Assembly (NCBI RefSeq): GCF_000340965.1
Contig: NZ_ANAY01000028.1
Coordinates: 1-64,000 of the forward strand
DNA from: Nocardiopsis kunsanensis DSM 44524
Lineage (GTDB): Bacteria > Actinomycetota > Actinomycetes > Streptosporangiales > Streptosporangiaceae
Length of the DNA stretch: 64,000 nt
Direction: 5' to 3'
Within the stretch, counting starts at the first letter, position 1. The number at the start of each line of letters is the position of its first letter. The translations under genes and the position numbers were made by a program. The notes under the pieces are model-generated. The model saw only the letters and a list, made by a program, of their open reading frames with translations. It ran no database searches and was not told the DNA's origin. Positions 26,994-35,180 of the stretch are shown here, piece by piece.

Positions 26994-27032
26994 GTTCTTC
27001 GAACACCTGGCCGTTCTTGTTTCCGGGGTCGT
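26994..27032 (+). repeat. 39-bp direct repeat, copy B
   Basis: 37 of 39 positions match 25557-25595. Only the 3' part of the tRNA terminator is included; no tRNA sequence precedes it. It starts 29 bp after the GNAT stop and may serve as that gene's terminator. Confidence 0.8.
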
Positions 27033-27190
27033 GCGCCGCGTGCCCGGTCGGCCCGCACGGGACCGGTGCAGAACCCGGGACGCCCGGGCCGGCCGGGCCA
27101 CGGCGGTCACGGTCCGCGGCCCGGCCGAAGGAAGCGTGGGCCGCCCCGTGTCCGGGGTGACCCTTGAGCCCCACCTGAGGACGGGACTTC

Positions 27191-28030
27191 CTAGCGGGTG
27201 AAGTCGTCCGGGCCCCGGGCGGGACCGTGGTAGAACTCGCGCTCCGGTTCGTTCTCGGGTACGGACGGGTAGGTCGGGCGGTCCTCCGCCGGGACGCTCC
27301 TGCGCTCGCCGGTGGAGAATCCGTAGACCTCCATCGTCCGGGCGACCCTGTTACGCAGCTCGGGGAGCATGCTGTACAGCACGTCACCGGGACAGGCGGT
27401 GGCGTTGAAGTCACGGTGGCCCACGATCGCGTTCTGCGGGTTGAGCCCGTAAGCCCCGCACAGCCACGCCATGGTCGTCACCAGGGAGTCGCTGAGGGCC
27501 TGCGTCGGGCTCGCGCTCGTGTAGAGGCCCTCGTTCTCGATACCGATGGCGCTGCTGTTGTAGTTGGCCACATGGGCTCCCACGACGTGCTGGCCCGCCT
27601 GGATGGCTTCGCCCGTGCGGTCGCGGCCCTCCATGACGTGGCCACCACGGCTGATGGTCAGCTGCTGGCCGGTGTCGATCCAGCCCTGGGTGTCCATGTG
27701 GTAGTTCTGGATCGACTGGGACAGCCTCAGGGCATGGTCGAGTGAGTAGTCGGTGCTGTTGGGCGTCGCGGTGTGGTGAACCACGATGTAGTTCGGGGCC
27801 GAGGCCAGAACCTGGACGGGGCTGCTCGGCGGGCGTGCGTTCCATGCGCCTCGCCAGTACAGGTAAGGCTGTGCCGCACGGACTGCCGAGCTCGTTCCGG
27901 AGGTTTCGGCGGAAGCGCTCGTGGCGGCCATCGCGGTGAAACCTCCGCCCAGGGCGATGGCACCCGAGGCGAGGGCGGCTCCACGCAGGAGGCTGCGCCT
28001 GTCGGGCCCCGAATGGAGGATGTCGGCCAT
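27191..28030 (-). CDS. N-acetylmuramoyl-L-alanine amidase, Tat-exported
   Basis: 279-residue Amidase_2/PGRP-type zinc amidase that cuts the glycan-peptide bond in peptidoglycan. The N-terminus DRRSLLRGAALASGAIALGG has a twin-arginine pattern with AxA cleavage near 41. The zinc site is built from IVVHHTA (His85), a central His, and GHRDFNATACPGD. SSAIGIENEG is typical of the family. AAAGGGA precedes the ATG at 28030, which was chosen over an upstream in-frame start because it places the Tat motif correctly. A short acidic and aromatic C-terminal tail is of unknown role. Confidence 0.9.
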   Translation of the reverse strand: MADILHSGPDRRSLLRGAALASGAIALGGGFTAMAATSASAETSGTSSAVRAAQPYLYWRGAWNARPPSSPVQVLASAPNYIVVHHTATPNSTDYSLDHALRLSQSIQNYHMDTQGWIDTGQQLTISRGGHVMEGRDRTGEAIQAGQHVVGAHVANYNSSAIGIENEGLYTSASPTQALSDSLVTTMAWLCGAYGLNPQNAIVGHRDFNATACPGDVLYSMLPELRNRVARTMEVYGFSTGERRSVPAEDRPTYPSVPENEPEREFYHGPARGPDDFTR

Positions 28031-28683
28031 GGGGGATTCCCTTTCGAATCGTTGGGATGCGTGCCCGTTCATGAAAAGCCATGGGGCATATGCCACACAA
28101 AGGGTCATATCGATATTCCTTTGTCCGATTCCGGCCAGGCGACCGTCTCTTCACCCCATGGGCAGAAATAGTCTGATGCTGTAGGAACCCCGAAAAAAGG
28201 GAAGAGGGTTCTTATCGACACCACATCCCCCCTGAACCCATGAACCAACTTTCTACCCCCGTGCGCAGGAAGAACATCGGATCGACAAAAGAACCGGTGG
28301 CCGAACAAGGGAGTTCCTCGTCGCGCCCGGACAGTGACTGGACACGGTTTTCCCACCGTAAGCACTGAGGAGCGAGATCACCTCACCCGACACACGCCTT
28401 GTCGGGTTCCGGTTCCTTTCTCCACCCGGTCCCCGATTCACACGGGGACGTTCTCCCGGCCGGTCAGGAACGAGCCGCTGCCGATGGGTGTTCGTACACG
28501 CCGTCCCGACCCCGCGGGGGCGGCCGCACGGCCCTCGACGTTCCGACGGGGCCGGTCTGTTTCAGAGGGGCGGGTGCTGTGCAGGGAGCGGGTGAGCCTG
28601 CTCGGGTGACCGCGGAAGTCCATTCCCGTCGGGCCACCCGAGCTCCCGAGGGATCCCGGCAACGCCGGGGCGGGTGTCCCTCA

Positions 28684-28725
28684 CGGGGGCGGCCCGGTTT
28701 CCGGGGGAGAACCGGGCCGCCCCCG
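28684..28725. terminator. Strong orphan hairpin
   Basis: Perfect 16-bp stem (28684-28699 with 28710-28725) and 10-nt loop, with no annotated gene directly before it on either strand. It may end an unrecognised short transcript or insulate the downstream operon. Confidence 0.5.
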
Positions 28726-28948
28726 ACGTCTGCTCACCGAACGGCCGGGAGCTCCGCGGTCGCGGAGCTGTGAGGCGACCGGCATCCTCATGGAGCGGTA
28801 CCAGCTGACCGGTGAACACGCGTTCGCACGGCTGGTACACGCTTCCCGGGCCCCGACACCCGGCTCCACGGCCTGGCCACCCACCCCGTTGGGGCCGACA
28901 GGGTTCACGAGGCTCCCGGAGAACGGGAGGAACGCCCCTGAACAGTAC

Positions 28949-28980
28949 GGGCCTCTGCACGGCATGCCGGGCAGAGGCCC
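28949..28980. other. GC-rich hairpin upstream of the Nod-like operon
   Basis: 10-bp stem (28949-28958 with 28971-28980) whose apex contains a further CGGC-AT-GCCG inverted repeat. It lies 67-99 bp before the acyl-CoA dehydrogenase-like start, so it is probably in the leader; role unknown. Confidence 0.45.
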
Positions 28981-29047
28981 TGCTCCTGTTTGGTGCTCGT
29001 CCCGCCGGGGCAGCGCAGGGTCACACCGCTGCTGCACGGGGGTGCAC

Positions 29048-30091
29048 ATGAGCACGGTCGGAACAGCACGAACACGCGTGCGGAACGCCGCGGGTACCGG
29101 CTCTTCCGCTCACCGGTACGAGAACGGACAGAATACGTCCCCGGCGACACGGGCGCTCCTGCGGGAGATAGAGAGCGGGGGCCTCGATATCCCGCTCCCG
29201 GGGAGCGGCGACACCTGGCTCAGGTGGCAGACCCTGATCCGCCTGGGGACCGAGGACCTGTCCTTGGCACGGTTGGCCGAGGGCCACGTCGATGCGCTGG
29301 CCATCCTGGCCGAACTCGGCGACCCCCCGCCTTCCCGGAGCGCGGTCTGGGGCGTCTGGGCCGCGCATCCACCCGGGTACCGGCTGCGCGCCCGCCCACT
29401 CGACACCGGATGGGTCCTCGAGGGCAGCAAGCCGTTCTGTTCGGGAGCCCGGACCTGTACACGCGCCTTGGTGAGCGCAGAACCCGACTCGGGTGAACGC
29501 CTCCTGTTCACGATCGAGAACAAGCACACCATCGCTGACCCCGGGACGTGGGCCGCAGCAGGCATGTCCGACAGCGAGACCTGCACCGTGGACTTCAGGA
29601 ACGTCCGCGCGGTCCGGGTCGGTGCACCGAACGCGTACACGGACCGCCCCGGTTTCCACCACGGCGGGGCCGGCGTGGCGGCCTGCTGGTACGGGGGCGC
29701 CCTCGCGGTGGCCGAACCCCTCGCGGCGAAGGCACGCCGACAAGGGACCGACCCGCACACACTGGCCCATTTCGGCGCGGTCGTCCGTGACCTCCGCTGC
29801 GCCGAGGACGTACTGCGGCGGGCAGCACGGGAGATCGACGAGGACCCGGACGACGCCGAGGGCAGGGCCGCCGAGCGTGCCCTCCTGGTCCGCTCGGCGG
29901 TGGTCTCGTCCTGCACCTCGGTTCTGCAGCACTGCGCCGAGGCCCTGGGAGCGGGACCCCTCGCCTCGGACCCGGCCTACACCCGGGCCGCGCAGGACCT
30001 GTCCGTCTACATCCGCCAACACCACGGGGACCGCGATCTGGCGCGTCTCGGTGAGTCGGCCGCACACGAACACGGGAGGGACCGGTCATGA
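29048..30091 (+). CDS. Acyl-CoA dehydrogenase-like flavoprotein
   Basis: 347 residues. The middle and C-terminal parts follow the acyl-CoA dehydrogenase plan: a helical N-terminus, a beta domain with WVLEGSKPFCSGA (the typical G-K-F-x-T/S-A region) and AAAGMSDSETCTVDFRNV (GMR-x-T-x-S equivalent), then a helical C-terminus. It is somewhat shorter than the usual 380. The catalytic Glu was not located, so oxidation of an acyl-CoA is not certain. The ATG at 29048 has GGGGG upstream. First gene of a four-gene coupled operon; its stop overlaps the PIG-L start by ATGA. Confidence 0.8.
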   Translation: MSTVGTARTRVRNAAGTGSSAHRYENGQNTSPATRALLREIESGGLDIPLPGSGDTWLRWQTLIRLGTEDLSLARLAEGHVDALAILAELGDPPPSRSAVWGVWAAHPPGYRLRARPLDTGWVLEGSKPFCSGARTCTRALVSAEPDSGERLLFTIENKHTIADPGTWAAAGMSDSETCTVDFRNVRAVRVGAPNAYTDRPGFHHGGAGVAACWYGGALAVAEPLAAKARRQGTDPHTLAHFGAVVRDLRCAEDVLRRAAREIDEDPDDAEGRAAERALLVRSAVVSSCTSVLQHCAEALGAGPLASDPAYTRAAQDLSVYIRQHHGDRDLARLGESAAHEHGRDRS

Positions 30092-30834
30092 AACCACCCC
30101 ATCCGATCGACGGTCCGGGAACGGACGAGAACCGGTGGCTGGACTGGGAGCGGACGGCCCGCATCCCCGACCTGGACCTCGATGGTGTGCGCTCCCTCGC
30201 GGTCGTGGCCCCGCACCCGGACGACGAGGTCCTCGGTTTCGGCGGGACACTCGCCATGCTGGCGGAGCGCGGTGTCCATGTGCGTGTGGTCGCCGTGACC
30301 GACGGCGAGGGTTCTCATCCGCGCAGTCCCACGACCTCGCCCGAGGAGCTCGTGCAGCGACGCGTGGAGGAGCGCTCCGCGGCCCTGGCCGAGCTCGGGG
30401 TGCCCGACACCGACGTGATCCGGCTGGGTGTACCCGACGGCGAGGCCGGCGGCGCCGAGGCCGAGATTGCCCTGCGGCTGTCCCGGCTCCTGTCGGGGTT
30501 CGACCTGTGTGTGAGCTCGTGGGCGGGGGACCTGCACCCGGACCACATGGCCGCCGGATCGGCCGCGGCAGATGCCGCGCGTGCCTGCGGTGTGCAGCTG
30601 TTCCAGTATCCGGTGTGGATGTGGCACTGGGCCGAGCCCGGCGCCGCGGCCGTTCCCTGGGACCGGGCGTACCGCGTGGAACTGTCGGAACGGGCCCTGT
30701 CCCGGAAGTCGGCCGCGATCGGGTGCTTCACCACGCAGATCGCACCGTTGAGTGATCTGCCGGGCGACGAGGCCGTACTGGGCGCGGAGATGGTCGAGCA
30801 CTTCGGGCGTGGTGAGGAGGTGGTGTTCGGTTGA
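30088..30834 (+). CDS. PIG-L family deacetylase
   Basis: 248-residue zinc-dependent N-deacetylase of the LmbE/PIG-L family, which removes N-acetyl from GlcNAc-type sugars or related conjugates. VVAPHPDDEVLGFGG (43-53) holds two zinc ligands (His43, Asp46) and the catalytic Asp45; DLHPDHMAAG supplies His153. It is of normal length with no signal peptide. It is coupled on both sides by overlapping stop/start codons (ATGA with the dehydrogenase, TTGA with the methyltransferase). The deacetylated product would be the amine acted on by the next enzyme; inferred. Confidence 0.92.
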   Translation: MKPPHPIDGPGTDENRWLDWERTARIPDLDLDGVRSLAVVAPHPDDEVLGFGGTLAMLAERGVHVRVVAVTDGEGSHPRSPTTSPEELVQRRVEERSAALAELGVPDTDVIRLGVPDGEAGGAEAEIALRLSRLLSGFDLCVSSWAGDLHPDHMAAGSAAADAARACGVQLFQYPVWMWHWAEPGAAAVPWDRAYRVELSERALSRKSAAIGCFTTQIAPLSDLPGDEAVLGAEMVEHFGRGEEVVFG

Positions 30835-31427
30835 GCACGGACCCTGCTCTCTTCACCCGGATGTACGAACGCTCGCCCGATCCGTGGGACTTCCGGGACC
30901 GCTGGTACGAACGCCGCAAACGCGGTCTCACCCTGGCCGCCCTGCCTGAGGAGCGGTACGGGTCGGCGTTCGAAGCCGGATGCTCGATCGGTCTGCTCAC
31001 CCGGGGGCTGGCGGCCCGGTGTTCCCGGATCCTGTCCATGGACTCCGCTCCCGGGGCGGTCGCGCAGGCACGGCGTGAACTGTCCGGGCTCGACCACGTA
31101 CGGGTGGTGCGGGGGCGGGTGCCCGAGGACTGGCCGGAGGGCACCTTCGACCTGGTGGTGCTGTCGGAGGTGCTCTACTACTTCGACAACACCGAGTTGC
31201 GCGGGGTCCTGGACCGCACTCTGTCCTCCTCGGCTCCGGGGGCGACGGTGATCGCCGTGCACTGGCGCCACGAGGCCGCCGAGCACGTCCGTACCGGTGA
31301 CGACGTCCACCGGATCCTGGACGGGACACCGTGGCTGTCGCGTACGTGCCGCCACATCGAGGACGGTTTCCTCCTGGAGGCCTTCACGGTCGGGCATCTG
31401 GGCACGGCGCGCGGAGAGGCACCGTGA
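30831..31427 (+). CDS. NodS-like SAM-dependent methyltransferase
   Basis: 198 residues. It starts FTRMYERSPDPWDFRDRWYERRKR, typical of NodS-like N-methyltransferases. SAM motif I is FEAGCSIGLLT, motif II region ILSMDSAPGAV, and FDLVVLSEVLYYF is the post-motif region. The TTG at 30831 overlaps the PIG-L stop, with GAGGAGG about ten bases upstream. NodS methylates the free amine of deacetylated chitooligosaccharides in Nod factors; here the substrate is unknown but the neighbouring deacetylase fits N-methylation of a freed amine. Its stop overlaps the glycosyltransferase start (GTGA). Confidence 0.88.
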   Translation: MSTDPALFTRMYERSPDPWDFRDRWYERRKRGLTLAALPEERYGSAFEAGCSIGLLTRGLAARCSRILSMDSAPGAVAQARRELSGLDHVRVVRGRVPEDWPEGTFDLVVLSEVLYYFDNTELRGVLDRTLSSSAPGATVIAVHWRHEAAEHVRTGDDVHRILDGTPWLSRTCRHIEDGFLLEAFTVGHLGTARGEAP

Positions 31428-32119
31428 TCCGGACGGTCGCGGTGGTCGTCCCTGCCCACGACGAGAGTGCATGTGTGGCGGCCTGCCTCTCTGCGGTGCA
31501 CCGCGCCCTGGAGCACGCGCCCGTGCCTCCCGAGCACCGCCACGTGGTGGTCGTGGCCGACGGCTGCCGGGACGGAACGGCCTCGGCAGCCCGTCTCCTG
31601 GGCGCCCACGTGGTGGAGGTGCCCCATTGCGGTGTGGGTGCGGCCCGGGACGTGGGCGTGCGGCGCGCACTGGCCCTGGCGGGCGGGGTCCCGGCCGACT
31701 CGGTCTGGTTGGCCTCGACCGACGCCGACACCCTCGTTCCCGTCCGGTGGATCGCCGACCAGCTCGTGCACGCGAAGGCCGGACACGACGCCGTGGCCGG
31801 GACCGTGGAGGTGACCGATTGGTCACTGCGCTCCGAGGGACTGGCCGAACGGTTCGGACTGCGGTTCCCCGTGGCGGACGGGCACGATCATGTTCACGGT
31901 GCCAACCTCGGGGTCCGGGCCTCCGCGTACGTCGACGCAGGCGGCTTTCCCGACCTCGGGTCGGGGGAGGACCACGCCCTGGTGGAGCGCCTCACCGGCC
32001 TCGGCCTTTCCGTGCGCAGCCCCGGGGACCTCCCGGTACGGACCTCGGCCCGGCGGTCGTTCCGGGCACCGGAGGGTTTCGGACGGTTGCTCGACACCCT
32101 GGAGCGGGGAGTGGTGTGA
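31424..32119 (+). CDS. Family 2 glycosyltransferase
   Basis: 231-residue GT-A fold enzyme. VVVPAHDESACVAACL is the N-terminal nucleotide-binding strand, VVVADGCRDGT the nucleotide-sugar region, WLASTDADTLVP the DxD motif, and GANLGVRASAY and GSGEDHALVERL the acceptor and ED-type catalytic region. There are no membrane helices, unlike processive NodC or HasA. The GTG at 31424 overlaps the methyltransferase stop and has GGAGAGG upstream. Last gene of the operon. It would transfer one sugar to an unknown acceptor; non-processive by length. Confidence 0.9.
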   Translation: MIRTVAVVVPAHDESACVAACLSAVHRALEHAPVPPEHRHVVVVADGCRDGTASAARLLGAHVVEVPHCGVGAARDVGVRRALALAGGVPADSVWLASTDADTLVPVRWIADQLVHAKAGHDAVAGTVEVTDWSLRSEGLAERFGLRFPVADGHDHVHGANLGVRASAYVDAGGFPDLGSGEDHALVERLTGLGLSVRSPGDLPVRTSARRSFRAPEGFGRLLDTLERGVV

Positions 32120-32144
32120 CCGGTTCGGACGGTCTCCGGTGCGG

Positions 32145-32822
32145 TCAGGCCCTGTCCCGTCCCGTGAGCACGTGGAGGGCGTGCGAGCGGTGGTCGGCGA
32201 AGAGACGGAGCGCGGCCTCGGGATCGCGTGCGCGTAGGGCCTCGACGAGGTCGCGGTGTTCGCCGGGCACGGTCGCGAGGTAGTCCTCGACGCTGACGCC
32301 GATACGGCTGACGAGGAACAGGTGCACCTGGGAGCGGATCGTGTGCCAGGCCTCCTGCAGGCGGCGGTGGCCGCCTGCGGCGTAGACCGCATCGTGGAAG
32401 GCGATGTCGAGGGCCACCAGTTCGTGGGCGTCCTCGGCTCGGCGCATGCGGTCGGCGACACGTGCGAGGGTGTCGAGGTCCTCCTCCGACGCCCGTTCGA
32501 CGGCGAGCCGTACGGCGAGGTGTTCGAGGGTTCCGCGCAGGCTGTCGATCTCGGCCACGTCCTCGCCGGAGAGTTCGACGACCACGGCGCCGCGGTGCCA
32601 GCCGCTGCGCAGCAGCCCTTCGCCCTCCAGGCACATGAGGGCCTCGCGGACCGGTCCGCGGCTGACCTCGAGCGCGGAGGACAGTTCGGTCTCGCGCAGC
32701 TGGGTGCCGGGCGGGTAGGTCCCGTCGAAGATCGCTGCGCGGACGCTGTCGGCGACCTCGTCGGCGAGCCCCCGGCGGCGTGCCGGGCCGACCCCGCCCA
32801 GCGGCCTGTTGTCTGTTGCCAC
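32145..32822 (-). CDS. GntR family regulator, FCD subgroup
   Basis: 225 residues. The N-terminal winged helix contains [20 protein letters not shown] and [20 protein letters not shown], the GntR signature. The C-terminal FCD helical domain carries D-x-x-FH (DIAFHDAVY) and the [12 protein letters not shown] and FADHRSHAL zinc-ligand helices. GGAGGAGG ten bases upstream favours the GTG at 32822 over an in-frame GTG at 32846. It is divergent from the VOC gene, and an inverted repeat in the gap is a likely operator. FCD regulators usually sense small organic acids. Confidence 0.9.
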   Translation of the reverse strand: MATDNRPLGGVGPARRRGLADEVADSVRAAIFDGTYPPGTQLRETELSSALEVSRGPVREALMCLEGEGLLRSGWHRGAVVVELSGEDVAEIDSLRGTLEHLAVRLAVERASEEDLDTLARVADRMRRAEDAHELVALDIAFHDAVYAAGGHRRLQEAWHTIRSQVHLFLVSRIGVSVEDYLATVPGEHRDLVEALRARDPEAALRLFADHRSHALHVLTGRDRA

Positions 32823-32849
32823 TCTTGTCGAACCTCCTCCGGACACTCT

Positions 32850-32869
32850 AATGTCAACATTCGGACATT
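32850..32869. promoter_or_regulatory. Candidate GntR operator
   Basis: AATGTCAACATT (32850-32861) has ATGT and ACAT half-sites two bases apart, matching the GT-n-AC symmetry of FadR-type sites. A further GACATT (32864-32869) makes a wider inverted repeat with AATGTC. It lies between the divergent regulator and VOC genes. Confidence 0.5.
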
Positions 32870-32909
32870 GAGTGCGACCGTTCTCGGTCCTCCACAGGAA
32901 GGTGTCGGC

Positions 32910-33341
32910 ATGACCGTTCTGGACTCACCCATCCCCCGTTTCCACCTGGCCGTTCCCGTCGACGACCTCGCGGCCGCCCGGCGTTTCTACGGTGAGGTGC
33001 TCGGTCTCTCCCAGGGGCGCAGCTCCGACACCTGGATCGACTGGAATCTGGAGGGCCACCAGTTCGTGACCCACCTGGCTCCCGAGGGGCAGCGCCGCAT
33101 CCACAACCCCGTGGACGGCCACGACGTGCCCGTCCCGCACTTCGGGCTCGTCCTGACCGTCGCCGAGTTCCAGAAGCTCGCCGAGCGCCTGCGTGCTGCG
33201 GACACCGAGTTCGTCATCGAACCCTACGTGCGGTTCGAGGGCGAGCCGGGTGAGCAGTGGACGATGTTCCTGTTCGACCCGGCCGGCAACGCGATGGAGT
33301 TCAAGGCCTTCGCCGACGATTCCCAGGTCTTCGCGGTCTGA
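32910..33341 (+). CDS. VOC family protein (glyoxalase/dioxygenase fold)
   Basis: 143-residue vicinal-oxygen-chelate protein. Paired beta-alpha-beta-beta-beta modules: [23 protein letters not shown] with the first metal-binding His, and [20 protein letters not shown] with the second; [16 protein letters not shown] gives the Glu ligand. The substrate is not evident; relatives are often annotated as extradiol dioxygenase-like. AGGAAGG precedes the ATG. Divergent from the GntR gene, with a strong hairpin downstream. Control by the GntR protein is inferred. Confidence 0.88.
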   Translation: MTVLDSPIPRFHLAVPVDDLAAARRFYGEVLGLSQGRSSDTWIDWNLEGHQFVTHLAPEGQRRIHNPVDGHDVPVPHFGLVLTVAEFQKLAERLRAADTEFVIEPYVRFEGEPGEQWTMFLFDPAGNAMEFKAFADDSQVFAV

Positions 33342-33355
33342 TCCCGGCAGGAGAG

Positions 33356-33394
33356 AAGGACGGCCGCCCGTCGTGCGCACGGGCGGCCGTCCTT
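33356..33394. terminator. Bidirectional terminator hairpin
   Basis: Perfect 16-bp stem (33356-33371 with 33379-33394) and 7-nt loop, between the VOC gene and the convergent MFS small-partner gene. The minus strand reads into an AAGG-type end and the plus strand into TTGG. Confidence 0.8.
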
Positions 33395-33405
33395 GGTCGA
33401 GCGGT

Positions 33406-33534
33406 CTAGGAGACGAAGAGCGCGGCGGCGTCGACGGCCGTCCGCACGACGCCGTACCCGAGGGCGACGAGCACGATCCCCCAGAGCACCACGGCGGCGA
33501 TCTTCGACCGGATCTTGGTCTCAGTCCCGGTCAT
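33406..33534 (-). CDS. MFS transporter small partner protein
   Basis: 42-residue peptide with one hydrophobic helix (about 12-30) flanked by a basic N-terminus (TKIRSK) and an acidic/hydrophobic end. It starts 14 bp inside the end of the OFA-type carrier gene, so translation is coupled. Very short single-helix proteins in this position are annotated in actinobacteria as MFS transporter small subunits. The role is unproven; stabilising or regulating the carrier is the natural guess. It ends at the hairpin shared with the VOC gene. Confidence 0.75.
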   Translation of the reverse strand: MTGTETKIRSKIAAVVLWGIVLVALGYGVVRTAVDAAALFVS

Positions 33535-34909
33535 GGACGACCTCCTCCTTCGTACCGTCCTTGTGGAGAGCCGACGCGGGCAGCGGGCGGACCAGGGTGT
33601 TCGCGAGGAGTCCGACCGCCATCACCCCGACCATGACCTGGAGCGAGAGCTCGTAGAGGGCGGGGCCCTCGCGTCCGGCGGCGAGTTGGATGTCGGCGAT
33701 GACGTTGATGATCATCGGCCCTGCGATCCCCGCCAATGACCAGGCGGTGAGCAGGCGTCCGTGGATGGCGCCGACGTTGCGGGTGCCGAACAGGTCCTTG
33801 AGGTAGGCCGGTGCGGTCGAGAACCCGCCCCCGTAGAAGGACAGGATCACACCGGTCAGAGCCACGAACAGCACCACCGAGCTCGTTCCGGCGACCGCGA
33901 TGAGCAGGTACAGCAGCCCGCCCAGCCCCAGGTAGCCGAGGTAGGTGCGCTTGCGGCCGAGGGCGTCCGAGGCCGAGGACCACACGAGGCGGCCCAGCAT
34001 GTTGCACAGCGACAGGAAACCGACGTACCCGGCCGCTTCGGCGGGTCCGACGTCGCCGAAGAACTCCTGCACCATCGGTGCGGCCTGTTCGAGGATCCCG
34101 ATGCCGGCGGTGACGTTGCAGAAGAGCACGGTCCACACCAGCCAGAACTGCCGCGTGGTGAAGGCGGTCTCCACGGTGACGCCGTCGGCGGCGGGCGCCC
34201 CGTCGGGTTGGGGCCTGGGGGCCCTCATGCCCTGCGGGGTCCAGCCCTCCGGGGGCACGCGCACGGTGAAGGCGCCCATCATCATGACCGCGAAGTACCC
34301 CGCGCCCAGGACCAGGAACGTGGGGGCGATGGCGTCGGCGGGGGTCTCACCCAGGTTCTCCAGCAGTGCCGAGGTGAGCGGCGAGGCGATGAGTGCGCCG
34401 CCGCCGAAACCCATGATGGCGATGCCCGTGGCCATGCCGGGGCGGTCGGGGAACCACTTGATGAGGGTGGAGACCGGGGAGATGTAGCCGATCCCCAGGC
34501 CCAGGCCGCCCAGGACCCCGTACCCGAGGTACAGGAGCCAGAGTTGCCCGGTGGCCACGCCCAGGGCGCCGACGAGGAACCCTGCGCTCCAGAAGATCCC
34601 GGAGAAGAACATCGCCTTGCGCGGACCGTTGCGCTCCACCCACTTGCCGCCGAAGGCGGCGGAGAGGCCCAGCATGACGATGGCGATGCTGAAGATGACC
34701 CCGATCGCCGTCAGCGAGGTCTCGAAACGTTCCACCAGGGGGTTGCGGAAGACGCTGAAGGCGTACACCTGGCCGATGGACAGATGCACGGCCAGCGCCG
34801 ACGGTGGAATGAACCACCGGTTGTAGTCGGCCGGAGCGACGCTTCGCTCGCGGTCAAGAAGAGAGAGCATCAACCACGCTCGTTCACCGTTGTGTGCGTC
34901 CGTGGACAT
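33521..34909 (-). CDS. OFA family MFS transporter (oxalate/formate antiporter type)
   Basis: 462 residues, twelve membrane helices. WFIPPSALAVHLSIGQVYAF at helix 1, GGKWVERNGPRKAMF in the 2-3 loop, GIGYISPVSTLIKWFPDRPG after helix 4, and SDALGRKRTYLG in the 8-9 loop match the oxalate:formate antiporter family. Substrates of actinobacterial members are mostly unknown monocarboxylates. The 40-residue N-terminal extension is hydrophilic. It overlaps the small partner gene by 14 bp. The divergent region upstream (34910-35180) contains an imperfect TTCGGAAC/GTTCCGAG hairpin near 35035-35055. Confidence 0.9.
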   Translation of the reverse strand: MSTDAHNGERAWLMLSLLDRERSVAPADYNRWFIPPSALAVHLSIGQVYAFSVFRNPLVERFETSLTAIGVIFSIAIVMLGLSAAFGGKWVERNGPRKAMFFSGIFWSAGFLVGALGVATGQLWLLYLGYGVLGGLGLGIGYISPVSTLIKWFPDRPGMATGIAIMGFGGGALIASPLTSALLENLGETPADAIAPTFLVLGAGYFAVMMMGAFTVRVPPEGWTPQGMRAPRPQPDGAPAADGVTVETAFTTRQFWLVWTVLFCNVTAGIGILEQAAPMVQEFFGDVGPAEAAGYVGFLSLCNMLGRLVWSSASDALGRKRTYLGYLGLGGLLYLLIAVAGTSSVVLFVALTGVILSFYGGGFSTAPAYLKDLFGTRNVGAIHGRLLTAWSLAGIAGPMIINVIADIQLAAGREGPALYELSLQVMVGVMAVGLLANTLVRPLPASALHKDGTKEEVVHDRD

Positions 34910-35180
34910 GGGGGCCGGTAGGGGATTGCGGGGGTCGTGTGGAAGGTGTGGCTGAGGGGTTCCGCTGAGCGGAAGTTTTAAGGTGAATCGACGATAAACG
35001 GGCGGTTTTCACGATGTCAACGGAAGTTTTCGTTCTTCGGAACGTGGTGTTCCGAGGAGCACGCCTCCGGGCCGTGGTGTCGGCCGGGTCTCAGCGACCG
35101 GGGTCGTGTTGCTGCCTCCGGATCCCGACCGCGCCGTCCAGGGTTGGTGGAGGACGTGCCCCCTGTTCCGGGAGAACCGT

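Larger units (their letters stand above)
28031..29047. other. Long gene-poor region with hairpins
   Basis: About 1 kb between the amidase and the acyl-CoA dehydrogenase-like gene. 28090-28330 is lower in GC and carries the amidase promoter. 28330-28680 shows no convincing reading frame. Strong hairpins lie at 28684-28725 and 28949-28980. In-frame upstream extension of the next gene to 28790 was judged non-coding. Confidence 0.4.

Noticed and set aside
28790..29047. Longer start of the acyl-CoA dehydrogenase-like gene
   Set aside because: The extension contains a strong nested hairpin and Pro/Gly-rich sequence unlike the family N-terminus.
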